Below are positions 19,118 through 28,600 of a stretch of DNA of 33,167 bases, piece after piece. The notes under the pieces were generated by a model, which worked only from the letters and a program-made list of their open reading frames with translations, did no database searches and was not told the DNA's origin. This stretch comes from a virus. The stretch is taken from IMG/VR virus record IMGVR_UViG_3300030117_007551, positions 1-33,167 of that record; one strand, given 5' to 3'. The translations under genes and the position numbers were made by a program. The stretch's first letter is position 1, and each line of letters begins with the position of its first letter.

Positions 19118-19797
19118 TAACAAACGATTCTCCACCACCAAATGTAAAGTTAAGTGATTATATAGTTGTTTTTGAAAAAACACTCACAAAAACTTTTTGT
19201 AGAAAATTATCTATGAGGATGAAAAATGATCATAGAAAACAAATGGGTGTTGTAGGTAGAAGTAAAAGTTTAAGAGAGGACATAAAAAATTCTTATGATT
19301 TACACCTCAGTCCTTTAGATGATTATAAAGAAGAAGACGATGTTCTTTTTAACTGTCTCTCAAAATACAAGGATCTTTATCTTGATGTTGTACAGGAGAA
19401 AACTGGAATAAATCCTAATTTTCTATCAGGATTTGGATATGGATACACTTCACCTAGTGATGTGTGCTCTGATACTGGATATCAACTTAAGATGTATAAG
19501 ACTGGTATGAGGTATAGATGGCATCATGATTACATTATAGACGCTTTGGAGGGGACAAGAGCATTGACTTATATTTGGTATTTAAATGATAATTTTGAGG
19601 GTGGTGAGACTGAATTTATAGATGGCACAATAATCAAACCAAAAACTGGTAACATGCTAATTTTTCCAGCATCTTGGTTATATGTTCATCGAGGTGTAGA
19701 AGTAACTAAGGGATATAAGGTAATTGCAACAGGGTGGTATCATCATCAACACCCAAAAACTTTTGATATAATGACTAACTCAAATCTGAATACATAA
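19114..19797 (+). CDS. 2OG-Fe(II) oxygenase, prolyl-4-hydroxylase-like
   Basis: 227 residues. The core reads QLKMYKTGMRYRWHHDY with His137-x-Asp139, then ALTYIWYLND, FEGGETEF, KPKTGNMLIFPASWLYVHRG with distal His192, and KGYKVIATGWYHH with Lys202 in the 2-oxoglutarate-binding position. This is the classic prolyl-4-hydroxylase-like arrangement ('YLN..FEGGET.F...G.ll.FP....H'). A complete facial triad implies an active dioxygenase. The N-terminal ~110 residues are not recognisable beyond a helix-rich segment. It overlaps the upstream gene by the ATGA at 19114. The substrate is not evident; the position between two structural blocks makes a virion-protein or cell-surface substrate possible but unproven. 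Confidence 0.86.
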   Translation: MITNDSPPPNVKLSDYIVVFEKTLTKTFCRKLSMRMKNDHRKQMGVVGRSKSLREDIKNSYDLHLSPLDDYKEEDDVLFNCLSKYKDLYLDVVQEKTGINPNFLSGFGYGYTSPSDVCSDTGYQLKMYKTGMRYRWHHDYIIDALEGTRALTYIWYLNDNFEGGETEFIDGTIIKPKTGNMLIFPASWLYVHRGVEVTKGYKVIATGWYHHQHPKTFDIMTNSNLNT

Positions 19798-19800
19798 ATA
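19793..19800 (+). promoter_or_regulatory. T4-late-type promoter box (CATAAATA)
   Basis: CATAAATA matches NATAAATA and lies 31 nt before the ATG at 19832, overlapping the stop of the oxygenase gene. The spacing leaves a leader of about 25 nt. Identical boxes occur before 25494, and GATAAATA before 5341. Confidence 0.55.
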
Positions 19801-19805
19801 GAACA

Positions 19806-19825
19806 TAGAATCATAGTAGAATCAT
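19806..19825 (+). repeat. Short direct repeat (TAGAATCAT x2) in the leader of the 1883-residue gene
   Basis: TAGAATCAT occurs at 19806-19814 and again at 19817-19825, an 11-nt period, in the 34-nt gap between genes. It lies just downstream of the late promoter box, so it would be in the 5' leader. It could be a protein-binding site or a chance duplication. Confidence 0.4.
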
Positions 19826-19831
19826 TGTGTC

Positions 19832-22800
19832 ATGCCACTGAATAAGTTAGATAATTTCCTAAAAAACGTAGAAGGTCGTATTCTTTATGTAAGTCCAAGT
19901 GATTTAGATGCAACTGATGCGATGTCAAATCAGGGTAATTCCCAGACAGCACCATTCAAAACTGTGCAGAGAGCACTGATTGAAGCAGCAAGATTTTCAT
20001 ACATTCAAGGAAACAATAATGATATAACAGAGAAAACAACAATATTGTTGATGCCTGGTGAGCATATCATTGATAACCGACCAGGATTTAGGATCCAAAA
20101 ATCGGGTAATAATGCTCAAATTGTAAATCAATCAGGATCTGTTGTATCCACAGATTCGATTAGTCTTAATTTAGAATCAGATTTTGATTTAAACAATAAA
20201 GATAATTTATTACATAAGTTTAATAGTGTAGAAGGTGGTGTCATTGTTCCTCGTGGAACTTCTATTGTAGGTCTTGATTTAAGAAAAACAAAAATCATAC
20301 CAAAATATGTTCCAAACCCCACAGATCCATCAGTTCCTAATTCTGCAATTTTTAGAATTACAGGTGCTTGTTATTTTTGGCAGTTCTCAATATTTGATGG
20401 TAAAGAAACTGAGTTAGTTTATACAGATAACACAACTTTTGATGGAGAAAAATTATGCACACCAACTTTTTCACATCATAAGTTGACAGTATTTGAATAT
20501 GCAGATGGTGTTAATAAAGATTTAACAACTTCTGGTATAACTGACTTGAATATGTATTATTATAAGCTTTCAATAGCTTATGGTACTGCGACAACAAATC
20601 GAAATATTATTGACAAGTTCCCTGCAAGCACTGATGGTTTTGCTGCAAGAAGACCAGAATTTGAGATTGTTGGTGCTTTTGCTGCAGATCCAATTAACAT
20701 AACAAGTCTTAAATCTGGAGATGGTTCAAATGTATCTCCTGTTGTTACTGTAACTACGCAACAAGATCATAAGTTAGATGTTGGAACACCTATTAAAATT
20801 TCAGGAGTTGTTCCATTAGATTATAATGTTTCATCAAAAGTTACAGCTGTAAGTGTAACTAATCCAAAAGAATTTACATATACTCTTGAATCTGTCCCTG
20901 ATGAATTGCCAGCAACTGCTACAAACGTAACTGGTGGAACTGTTACAGTAGAAACTGATACTGTTGGTGGTGCTTCACCATATATCTTTAACATATCACT
21001 AAGATCTGTTTATGGTATGAATGGTATGCATGCCGATGGTTCAAAAGCAACTGGTTTCCGTTCAATGGTTGTTGCACAGTTTACAGGTGTATCACTTCAG
21101 AAAGATGATCGTGCCTTTGTAAAATATAGTAAAACAGGTAGAAGTTACACTGGTCTTAGTATAGATCCAGCAGTATATGGTGAAACATTATCCTCTCAGT
21201 CATCTGCAGTCGATACTGACAAGGTATTTCATTTAGATTCTGATGCGATTTATAGGGATGGATGGCAAACAAGACATGTAAAAATATCAAATGATGCTGT
21301 ATTACAAATTGTATCTGTATTTGCAATTGGATATGGTGTTCATTTTGAAGCACAGTCAGGTTCTGATGCTTCTATCACTAACTCAAACTCCAACTTTGGT
21401 CAATTAGCACTGGTATCTGATGGATTTAAGAAACATGCCTTTGAAAAAGATGACAGAGCATTTATAACACATATAATTCCACCAAAGGCAATAACAACTG
21501 CCGAAGAGGAGATAGATTGGATTTCAATTGATATCGACAAAACAAAGGTTAAGGCTGACGATAAAAGATTATATCTTTTTGGATTTAATTCAGAAGATAT
21601 TAAACCCCCATCTGTAACACAGGGATTTCGTGTTGGTGCAAAAATAGATGATGAATTATTTGTAAATATATCTGGTCAAGAACGATCTGCAAAGATCTTC
21701 ATGCAAGAATTTGGAACAGGTGATCCATCTATAGTGAGTGTAAAAGAATCTAACATCAGTGAACCATCTGATGGTGTCTTTACCAGTTCTACAATACATA
21801 GATTATCAACTGGAGAGAAAGTAATCATTATTAGTGATAGTGGTGACTTGCCAGAAAATTTATCTGAAAAGACAACATATTTCGCAATTCGTGAATCAGG
21901 AACTCAATTTAAACTTGCATCATCAAAAACAAATGCTGACAATGAAGAGTTTATAAACGTATATAAAGGTACAAATCTAAGAGTTTTAAGTCGTGTGAGT
22001 GACAGAGACTCAGGAGAACTTGGTCATCCAGTTGAATTTGACCCTTCTAGTGTATCAGTTACTAGAAATGGTGTCACAACGACAGAAATTGCTGGATGGT
22101 ATATAAACGTAGAGGGAAATAATTCAATATTTAACAATATTTCTTCATTAACTGGTAGAACTGAACCTTCATATGTGAAGAGAAGATCTGACACAAGATC
22201 TCTTGATGATAAAATTTATAAAGTTAGACTTGCAATACCAAAGGAGATATCAAACTCAAAAAATCCAGAGAATGGATTTGTGATACAGGAATCGAGTTCA
22301 ACTGGATTTACATCAAATAATGATTTTACAAAGGATGATACTCTTACAAGAGCTGACTTTGGATTTAAGAGAAATCCTAGATTTATAAGCAGTTGCACAT
22401 ATAATAGTGGCACTGGAGTAATTACTATTACTGCTGAAAAACCACATAATTTGGCAACGGGTGATTTAGTTTCAATAAAAAATGTTAAAGATGCTGGAAC
22501 TGGTGGAAGTGCTCTTGGTGAGTTTGAAAAAGGATATAATGGAGAGTTCACTGTCACCAATATTGTTAATAACTTAACATTTGAGTATAAAACAACAAGA
22601 GATAATTTGGGTGCAAATGCGTCAAATAATTTTGATGTGAGAGATACGACTCTACCAAGATATGAGAGAACTGATCTAAAATCTAATATTTACTTGTTTA
22701 GAAATACGATTGTATCCGAGTACATTGATGGCACTCAAGATGGTGTGTATCAAGTATTTGCACTTAACTCTAGTAATTCCATTGAAGGTGAATATAGTAA

Positions 22801-25483
22801 TTTAAATTATAGTCAGAATGTTGTTGACTTATATCCTCAATTGGATAGGGATAATATAAATGAAAATCCACAAGCATCGACATCTTTTGCTGTTAGATCT
22901 CCTTTAGGACAAGTTGTCACGAATGATCCACTAAAAAGTCTTACAAGAGAAACTAATGATAAATTAATGAGATCCATAGGTGTGGGTGCAAGTATATTTT
23001 CATACACAGACAGTGCATCTACAGGTATAGTATCATTTACCCATGAACATAATTTTGCAGGTATTACGACTGCTACTCTCACTGGTGGTGCGAATTATAA
23101 TCCTTCGTCAGGAACTGCAACATATCATAATGTTAAAGTTTTCAAATCCACAACACAAAATGATAATAATTGGAACGGTACTTTAGCTAAAGTTATCGTA
23201 GATAATGGTGTTGTAAGTTCATTTGAGATAACTAATCCTGGTTCAGGATGGACAGCAGGAACTAGTAGTCGAGGTTATTTTGACACAACTCGAATTGGAT
23301 CTGGTGATGGTAATGCAAAAATAGATGGTTTAGCTGGAACTGGACTAACCGCACCTAACATTGGAATTTCAAGTGACTTAGTTCTTCAATTTACTGGAAT
23401 TGGAACACAACCCGATTCATATTTTAGATTGAAAGAGGTTACTGATAAGAAACAAATAGTTATTCACAAGTCTGCATCAGACACAAGTCTTCCATTACAA
23501 AATCAATATTGTTTCATTGTAAGTCCATCATCTAAAATAAGTGCCTCTGGTAATAATTATTCTGATGGTGTTAAAACTATCGTAACATCAGAACCTCATG
23601 GACTTGTTGCTGGAAATAAATTCCAAATAAACGATGCATCTAATGTTAATAAGGGATCATATATTGTTAAAACAAAAGTTAGTGTCACTTCATTCACATT
23701 TGAATCAACTTCTGATGTTAGTGTAGATAATGGATTTGTACTCAAGCATGGATTGTCTGCGAATGATGGTATATCTGATCAAGGTCAAGAAAATCTTGCG
23801 ATAAGGGGTGTTGATTTATTTGATATTGAACATGGAAAGTTACAAGTTGTAATGGGATCTTCAGATTCTACCTGTCAATTAGACTTATCTACCACAAGTA
23901 ATTTATTACAAAGATTCCCATATGGATCATATATTTTGATTGATGAAGAAATAATGAGGGTGTCTACAAATACAATTGAAGGTATTGATGAAAATCAAAT
24001 TCCAGTAATTCGTGGTATTTTTGGTACAGTTATTAAAGATCATGCGCTTGGTTCACTGGTCAAAAAGATAAAACCATTCCCGATACAATTTAACCGACCA
24101 TCTATTCTTAGAGCATCAGGTCATACATTTGAATATCTTGGTTATGGTCCTGGTAACTATTCAACTGCACTTCCACAAGTTCAGGTCAAAACAATTTCTG
24201 AGAAGGAAGAGTTCTTATCACAGTCACAGGAAAGAGCAGGTGGTGCCGTTGTTTACACTGGAATGAACAACAAAGGTGATTTCTATATTGGAAACCAGAA
24301 GAAATCTGCACTCACAGGTGAGGAGACATCTTTCGATACTCCAATACCATCAGTTACAGGTGAAAATCCTGGTAGATTGAGCGTTGTGTTTGATGAATCA
24401 ACAATTAAAGAAAGACTTGTAGTTGAAGGTGGTAAATCTAAAACATCATTATCTGAATTTGATGGTCCTGTTACATTTAATAATGAAGTTCAGATCAAAG
24501 AAAGTTCACTCAAAATTAAATCAACTACAGATTCAACTTCATCTACTACAGGATCTCTTGTTGTATCTGGGGGAGTTGGCATTGGTAAAACTGTTAATCT
24601 TCCTGATGATGCTGCAATAAAATTTGGTAATTCAGGAGATTTATTACAAATATTCCATAGTGAATCTCAAAGTACCATTCAGCAGGTAGGACTAGGAACT
24701 TTACAATTAAAGGGAGAAACTGTTAAGTTAATTCATAGTGGAAATGAACGTTTAAGAACCACTGGATATGGTGCCACAGTAACAGGTGACATATATGCCA
24801 CTAACTTCTATGGTAATGGTGCTGCATTAGAGGGTATTGATAACACTAAATTAGTTGATGATAATATTGCTACAAGAGCACAAGCAACGACATCTGGTGT
24901 TGTAATCACTGGAATTACTACAGTTAATGGTAATATACAACTCACTGCTGCAACCCCAGAAATAGAATTGAATGATGGAGGTCCAAGATTTAGAGTTCCA
25001 TCTGCAAATACACTTAGTATTCATACTGGTGGTGGACTCGATAGCACAGATAATGAAAAGATGCGTATTGATTCATCTGGTGTTCAAGTTTTATTTAATG
25101 ACACTGCAACTCTTGATGTTCAAAGCACACTTGTAAAAATTGGTGACCCATCTGAGGCTGATGTTACTTTGCGAGTTACAGGTGACATAGTTGCTTTCTC
25201 TAGTTCTGATAGAAACTTAAAAGAAAATATATCACCCATAACAAAAGCACTTGAAAAAGTTAACTCTATAAATGGAGTGACATTTACCAAAAAATTTGAC
25301 GGAACTCCACTCACAGGAGTTATTGCACAGGAAATTGATGCACTTGGTTTACCAGGTATCACAACTACAAGAAGTAGTGGATACATGGCAGTGGATTATG
25401 AGAAATTAGTTCCACTTTTAATTGAAGCTATTAAAGAGTTATCCACAAAGGTCGATGTGCTTGAAAACAACATAAATAATTAA
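19832..25483 (+). CDS. Large virion/tail fibre protein (1883 aa) with beta-helix-like N-terminus, repeated PHxL modules and S74 chaperone
   Basis: The N-terminus (about residues 19-53) has the capping pattern of pectin-lyase-like fibres (SPSDLDATDAMSNQG, then TAPFKTVQRALIEAARF). The body contains beta-rich segments and four modules built on 'HxL..G..V.I' at about residues 306, 650, 869 and 1253, for example AEKPHNLATGDLVSI and SEPHGLVAGNKFQI. A 'GYGPGNYSTALPQV' motif lies near 1436. A fibre section (KTTDST...GSLVVSGGVGIGKTV, then ERLRTTG) leads to the S74 chaperone with Ser1792 and Lys1797 at +5. This S74 domain is a near paralogue of the one in the 3814-residue fibre, sharing NISPI..ALEKVNS, GVIAQE and PLLIEAIKEL. 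Autocleavage would release about 92 residues. It is probably a structural component of the tail or baseplate periphery; the exact position cannot be read from sequence. Confidence 0.88.
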   Translation: MPLNKLDNFLKNVEGRILYVSPSDLDATDAMSNQGNSQTAPFKTVQRALIEAARFSYIQGNNNDITEKTTILLMPGEHIIDNRPGFRIQKSGNNAQIVNQSGSVVSTDSISLNLESDFDLNNKDNLLHKFNSVEGGVIVPRGTSIVGLDLRKTKIIPKYVPNPTDPSVPNSAIFRITGACYFWQFSIFDGKETELVYTDNTTFDGEKLCTPTFSHHKLTVFEYADGVNKDLTTSGITDLNMYYYKLSIAYGTATTNRNIIDKFPASTDGFAARRPEFEIVGAFAADPINITSLKSGDGSNVSPVVTVTTQQDHKLDVGTPIKISGVVPLDYNVSSKVTAVSVTNPKEFTYTLESVPDELPATATNVTGGTVTVETDTVGGASPYIFNISLRSVYGMNGMHADGSKATGFRSMVVAQFTGVSLQKDDRAFVKYSKTGRSYTGLSIDPAVYGETLSSQSSAVDTDKVFHLDSDAIYRDGWQTRHVKISNDAVLQIVSVFAIGYGVHFEAQSGSDASITNSNSNFGQLALVSDGFKKHAFEKDDRAFITHIIPPKAITTAEEEIDWISIDIDKTKVKADDKRLYLFGFNSEDIKPPSVTQGFRVGAKIDDELFVNISGQERSAKIFMQEFGTGDPSIVSVKESNISEPSDGVFTSSTIHRLSTGEKVIIISDSGDLPENLSEKTTYFAIRESGTQFKLASSKTNADNEEFINVYKGTNLRVLSRVSDRDSGELGHPVEFDPSSVSVTRNGVTTTEIAGWYINVEGNNSIFNNISSLTGRTEPSYVKRRSDTRSLDDKIYKVRLAIPKEISNSKNPENGFVIQESSSTGFTSNNDFTKDDTLTRADFGFKRNPRFISSCTYNSGTGVITITAEKPHNLATGDLVSIKNVKDAGTGGSALGEFEKGYNGEFTVTNIVNNLTFEYKTTRDNLGANASNNFDVRDTTLPRYERTDLKSNIYLFRNTIVSEYIDGTQDGVYQVFALNSSNSIEGEYSNLNYSQNVVDLYPQLDRDNINENPQASTSFAVRSPLGQVVTNDPLKSLTRETNDKLMRSIGVGASIFSYTDSASTGIVSFTHEHNFAGITTATLTGGANYNPSSGTATYHNVKVFKSTTQNDNNWNGTLAKVIVDNGVVSSFEITNPGSGWTAGTSSRGYFDTTRIGSGDGNAKIDGLAGTGLTAPNIGISSDLVLQFTGIGTQPDSYFRLKEVTDKKQIVIHKSASDTSLPLQNQYCFIVSPSSKISASGNNYSDGVKTIVTSEPHGLVAGNKFQINDASNVNKGSYIVKTKVSVTSFTFESTSDVSVDNGFVLKHGLSANDGISDQGQENLAIRGVDLFDIEHGKLQVVMGSSDSTCQLDLSTTSNLLQRFPYGSYILIDEEIMRVSTNTIEGIDENQIPVIRGIFGTVIKDHALGSLVKKIKPFPIQFNRPSILRASGHTFEYLGYGPGNYSTALPQVQVKTISEKEEFLSQSQERAGGAVVYTGMNNKGDFYIGNQKKSALTGEETSFDTPIPSVTGENPGRLSVVFDESTIKERLVVEGGKSKTSLSEFDGPVTFNNEVQIKESSLKIKSTTDSTSSTTGSLVVSGGVGIGKTVNLPDDAAIKFGNSGDLLQIFHSESQSTIQQVGLGTLQLKGETVKLIHSGNERLRTTGYGATVTGDIYATNFYGNGAALEGIDNTKLVDDNIATRAQATTSGVVITGITTVNGNIQLTAATPEIELNDGGPRFRVPSANTLSIHTGGGLDSTDNEKMRIDSSGVQVLFNDTATLDVQSTLVKIGDPSEADVTLRVTGDIVAFSSSDRNLKENISPITKALEKVNSINGVTFTKKFDGTPLTGVIAQEIDALGLPGITTTRSSGYMAVDYEKLVPLLIEAIKELSTKVDVLENNINN
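25471..25478 (+). promoter_or_regulatory. T4-late-type promoter box (CATAAATA)
   Basis: A second CATAAATA, again over the final codons of the upstream gene (ending 25483) and 15 nt before the ATG at 25494. A start site 6-7 nt downstream of the box would give a very short leader of about 8-9 nt with only AGAAG as a weak ribosome site, so it may instead augment read-through transcription. Confidence 0.45.
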
Positions 25484-25493
25484 AAAAGAAGTA

Positions 25494-27503
25494 ATGTCTA
25501 ATTATAACAAATCATACAATTTTACGAACGGACTACAGGTAGACGACAGCAATTTTGTTGTCACCGCAAACGGATTGGTTGGTATCGGAACTACGGTGCC
25601 TCAAAAAACTTTAGATGTTCGAGGAAATGCACAGATAAATGGTGGACTAGATTTAAATAGTTTAAATGTCACTGGTATAGTAACTGTTGGTGCTGGAATC
25701 ACACTTGATGCCACGAGTGGAATTATAACCGCAACTAAATTTATTGGAGATGCTTCTAGTCTAACAAATATTGTTGCAATTTCCACAATTGGTTTGATAG
25801 CAAATGCTGGATCTTTATCAACAACTGCAAAACTTGGTATTGGATCTATAACACCAACAAAACAATTAGATGTCATAGGAGACTCAGAATTTAATGGTGA
25901 TGTAAATATATCTGGTATCTTAACCACAGGAGAGGGAGTTAAAATTCTCTCTGGTGGAATAAATGCATCTGGTGTTATAACTGCCCCATCATTAGTGATA
26001 GATGATTACATATATCATGCAGGAGATACGAATACTTTTATTGGATTTGAAAGTAATGACACCATTAGATTCAACACAAATAATTCTGATAAGTTAAAAA
26101 TTAATGCTTCAGGACATTTAATTCTTTTAGATGATCAAGACACTTACATTTATCATCCCTCTGAGGATATAATATCAGTTGTAACTGGTGGTAGTGAAAG
26201 ATTTAGTGTCTCTGGTACTGGTGTTACAGTAACTGGAGAAGTAAGTGCAACAGGTGCTATAAGAGCTACATCTTTTTCTGGACACAGTGGTGTACCCGCA
26301 GACTTTTCAAATGGGTTAATTGCAACAGCATCCACATTCACTGATGATGTTGAGTTTCATGGTGTCAGTGGAATTACATCAATAAGTTTTGATAAGTCAG
26401 ATAATTCTCTGAAGTTCGTTGATGATGCAAAATTAAAATTTGGTAGTACCGATGGTCTTGAGATTTATCATAGTCAAAATTTAGCAGGTACTAATGATAG
26501 CTACATAGATTCTTCAGCAAGAAATCTTTATGTAAGATTGAATACAGGGACAGACAATGGTGGAAATATTGCACTTCAAGCAAAGAAAGATGAGCATGGT
26601 GTTTTAATTGAAGATGATGCTGGTGTAAAATTATATTTTAATGGTGATCTTCAATTTGAAACAATCGGAGCAGGTGCATCAGTTTATGACCAGATAAATG
26701 TAGCAAGGTTGAATGGAGGAACATCAGGTTTATCATCACACTTTGGTTCATTAAGATATGGTAATGAATCTGGATCTTCACCATATAGTACAAGAAAGTC
26801 ACTGGATATAATAAACACTGATAGTGGAAATATTAACTTCTATATTGATGCAGAGAATAGGGGAAGTGCTGGTGACTTCCATTGGCATAAAGGATTTAAT
26901 AATGATCGGTTAATGACCTTAACCAGCACAGGTCTTCTTGGTATAGGGGAGACACAACCGAATTCGACACTCCATGTAAATGGTATTTCAACAGTGACGG
27001 GTGCTTCTTATGTTAATGGTAATTTCTATGCAAAATCAAGTGTAGAAATTGATGGTAGTGCAGATATTCAAGGAAATTTAAGTGTAAATGGTACTTTTAC
27101 TTTAAATACTACTTTAAATGCAGATGTAATTGGAGGTGTAACTGGAGATTTAGCAGGTAATGTTGTTGCAACAGGAAATACCTCAATATTTCATCAAGTA
27201 GGTATAAAAACAGATTTAGATAAAGTACTTTCTTCAGCTGCTCTTGATGTATCACAAGGCAGTGCAGTATTTAAAAATGTTGGTATTGGTTCAACTTCAC
27301 CCGACTGTATATTAGATGTTTCAGGAGGGACATCCGCACCATCTAAGAAATTTATTTTACTACCAAAAGTGTCTGCTGGTGGTACATCTGTTTTACAGTC
27401 AGATAGTGTAGAGGGAGGAGCATTAATTTATAATACCACACTTAGAAAATTACAATTTTTTAATGGAAATAATTGGGAAACAGTTACTAGTGTTGAGGCA
27501 TAA
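25494..27503 (+). CDS. Fibre protein of the VGIGT family (669 aa), without S74 domain
   Basis: Starts MSNYNKSYNFTNGLQV and carries the same modules as the giant fibres: LVGIGTTVPQKTLDVRG, LGIGSITPTKQLDV, GIGETQPNSTLHVNG and NVGIGSTSPDCILDVSGG. Between them are beta-rich stretches with FGSTDGLEIYHS and LFKFGS-like repeats. It ends in KFILLPKVSAGG, then GGALIYNTTLRKLQFFNGN and WETV, a closing motif often seen at the C-terminus of phage and bacterial fibre proteins. There is no S74 chaperone, so trimerisation must use another device, or it is an adaptor that joins the adhesin encoded next. The DNA repeat GGTATCGGAACT also occurs here at about 25580. It ends 5 nt before the next start. Confidence 0.85.
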   Translation: MSNYNKSYNFTNGLQVDDSNFVVTANGLVGIGTTVPQKTLDVRGNAQINGGLDLNSLNVTGIVTVGAGITLDATSGIITATKFIGDASSLTNIVAISTIGLIANAGSLSTTAKLGIGSITPTKQLDVIGDSEFNGDVNISGILTTGEGVKILSGGINASGVITAPSLVIDDYIYHAGDTNTFIGFESNDTIRFNTNNSDKLKINASGHLILLDDQDTYIYHPSEDIISVVTGGSERFSVSGTGVTVTGEVSATGAIRATSFSGHSGVPADFSNGLIATASTFTDDVEFHGVSGITSISFDKSDNSLKFVDDAKLKFGSTDGLEIYHSQNLAGTNDSYIDSSARNLYVRLNTGTDNGGNIALQAKKDEHGVLIEDDAGVKLYFNGDLQFETIGAGASVYDQINVARLNGGTSGLSSHFGSLRYGNESGSSPYSTRKSLDIINTDSGNINFYIDAENRGSAGDFHWHKGFNNDRLMTLTSTGLLGIGETQPNSTLHVNGISTVTGASYVNGNFYAKSSVEIDGSADIQGNLSVNGTFTLNTTLNADVIGGVTGDLAGNVVATGNTSIFHQVGIKTDLDKVLSSAALDVSQGSAVFKNVGIGSTSPDCILDVSGGTSAPSKKFILLPKVSAGGTSVLQSDSVEGGALIYNTTLRKLQFFNGNNWETVTSVEA

Positions 27504-27508
27504 GAATA

Positions 27509-28600
27509 ATGGCATTACAAGCATCAGGAAACTCAATATCATTTTCTCAAATCGAAACCGAATTTGGACAGAATACTGGTAGAACTCTTGGTAATTATCG
27601 GATGAATGATCTCAATATTGGATCTTTAACTGAGGTTTCATTATCAAGAGATGGTTGTGGTATAAATGCAAATAGTAATATTCCAGTCGATGATAATGAA
27701 ATAAAATTTAGTGATTTTTACAATGCGAAACAAAATATAATTATTGATTGTTTTAGTAGTAATCAAAATAGAATCAATGCCAAGAATGATAAGTATAATG
27801 CTGCATCTTCTTCTGGGAATTATGTTGTTGTCGGACCAGGTTCAAAACCATCAAATACAAATGGTAAAAAAGTAATTATACATGTAACAAAATTAATTGG
27901 TAGTGCTACTGGTAATGCAACCAATGTAGCATTAAGAACGGGATCTTTTGATACTGGAACTGATCTCTTAATAGAAGTTGCAACTGGTGGTGTGATTGCA
28001 GGTGCTGGTGGTAATGGTGGTAATGGTCGTGAGTCAGCGTCAGGATTACCAGGATCGGATGGTACAAGTGGATTAGGTATTGATTATAATGGAACGAAGA
28101 TACAAACTACTGGCACTGGAACGATCATCGCTGGATTTGGTGGTGGTGGAGCAGGTGGTGGTGGAGAGACAAAGAAAGAAGGAGGTACATGGGGAGGAGG
28201 AAGAGGACCTGAAGTGAAAGCTGGTGGTGGTGGAGGTGGCGGTGGCCAAGGAATACCTGGTGGTTCTGGAGGTACAAGTCCCGAAGGAAATGCACATGCT
28301 GGAGCAGCAGGAGATCATGAAGAAGCAGGAAATGGAGGGGAAGGAGCAGAAGTTGCTAGTCGTGGTGATGCAACTATAAATGGTGGACAAGGTGGACAAG
28401 GTGGTTGGATAGGAGATTTCACTGCTGATACAGGAGCAAATGCTTTTTTAAGTGGTAATAGACACGAAAATCCTTCCACCACAGCTGGAGGAATTGGAGG
28501 TTCAAATGGTGCAGCAATAAGAACTGGTTCTGGTATAAACTTTACTTTGATTGGTACTCCAACTATAAATGGTGATACAAATGCTACAGGTGTAACTTAA
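27509..28600 (+). CDS. Glycine-rich adhesin-like receptor-recognition protein
   Basis: 363 residues. The N-terminus (ISFSQIETEFGQN, then IKFSDFYNAK, residues 10-74) is a short attachment module common in marine and enteric phage tip proteins. Residues 75-157 form a beta-rich segment. Residues 158-334 are extremely glycine-rich (blocks such as GAGGNGGNG, GFGGGGAGGGG, AGGGGGGGGQG and NGGQGGQGG) separated by variable linkers, ending in a short beta tail. This layout resembles the gp38-type adhesins of T-even phages, in which glycine-rich motifs pack as a polyglycine-II lattice and the variable loops contact the receptor. GAGG at 27495-27498 may act as the ribosome site. The position straight after a fibre without S74 fits a tip adhesin. 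The homology is by architecture, not by clear alignment, and the receptor is unknown. Confidence 0.75.
   Translation: MALQASGNSISFSQIETEFGQNTGRTLGNYRMNDLNIGSLTEVSLSRDGCGINANSNIPVDDNEIKFSDFYNAKQNIIIDCFSSNQNRINAKNDKYNAASSSGNYVVVGPGSKPSNTNGKKVIIHVTKLIGSATGNATNVALRTGSFDTGTDLLIEVATGGVIAGAGGNGGNGRESASGLPGSDGTSGLGIDYNGTKIQTTGTGTIIAGFGGGGAGGGGETKKEGGTWGGGRGPEVKAGGGGGGGGQGIPGGSGGTSPEGNAHAGAAGDHEEAGNGGEGAEVASRGDATINGGQGGQGGWIGDFTADTGANAFLSGNRHENPSTTAGGIGGSNGAAIRTGSGINFTLIGTPTINGDTNATGVT

Noticed and set aside
28073-28399. Minus-strand 108-codon frame rich in Ser/Thr/Cys
   Set aside because: It is the antisense of the glycine-rich adhesin codons; composition is explained by GGT/GGA complements.
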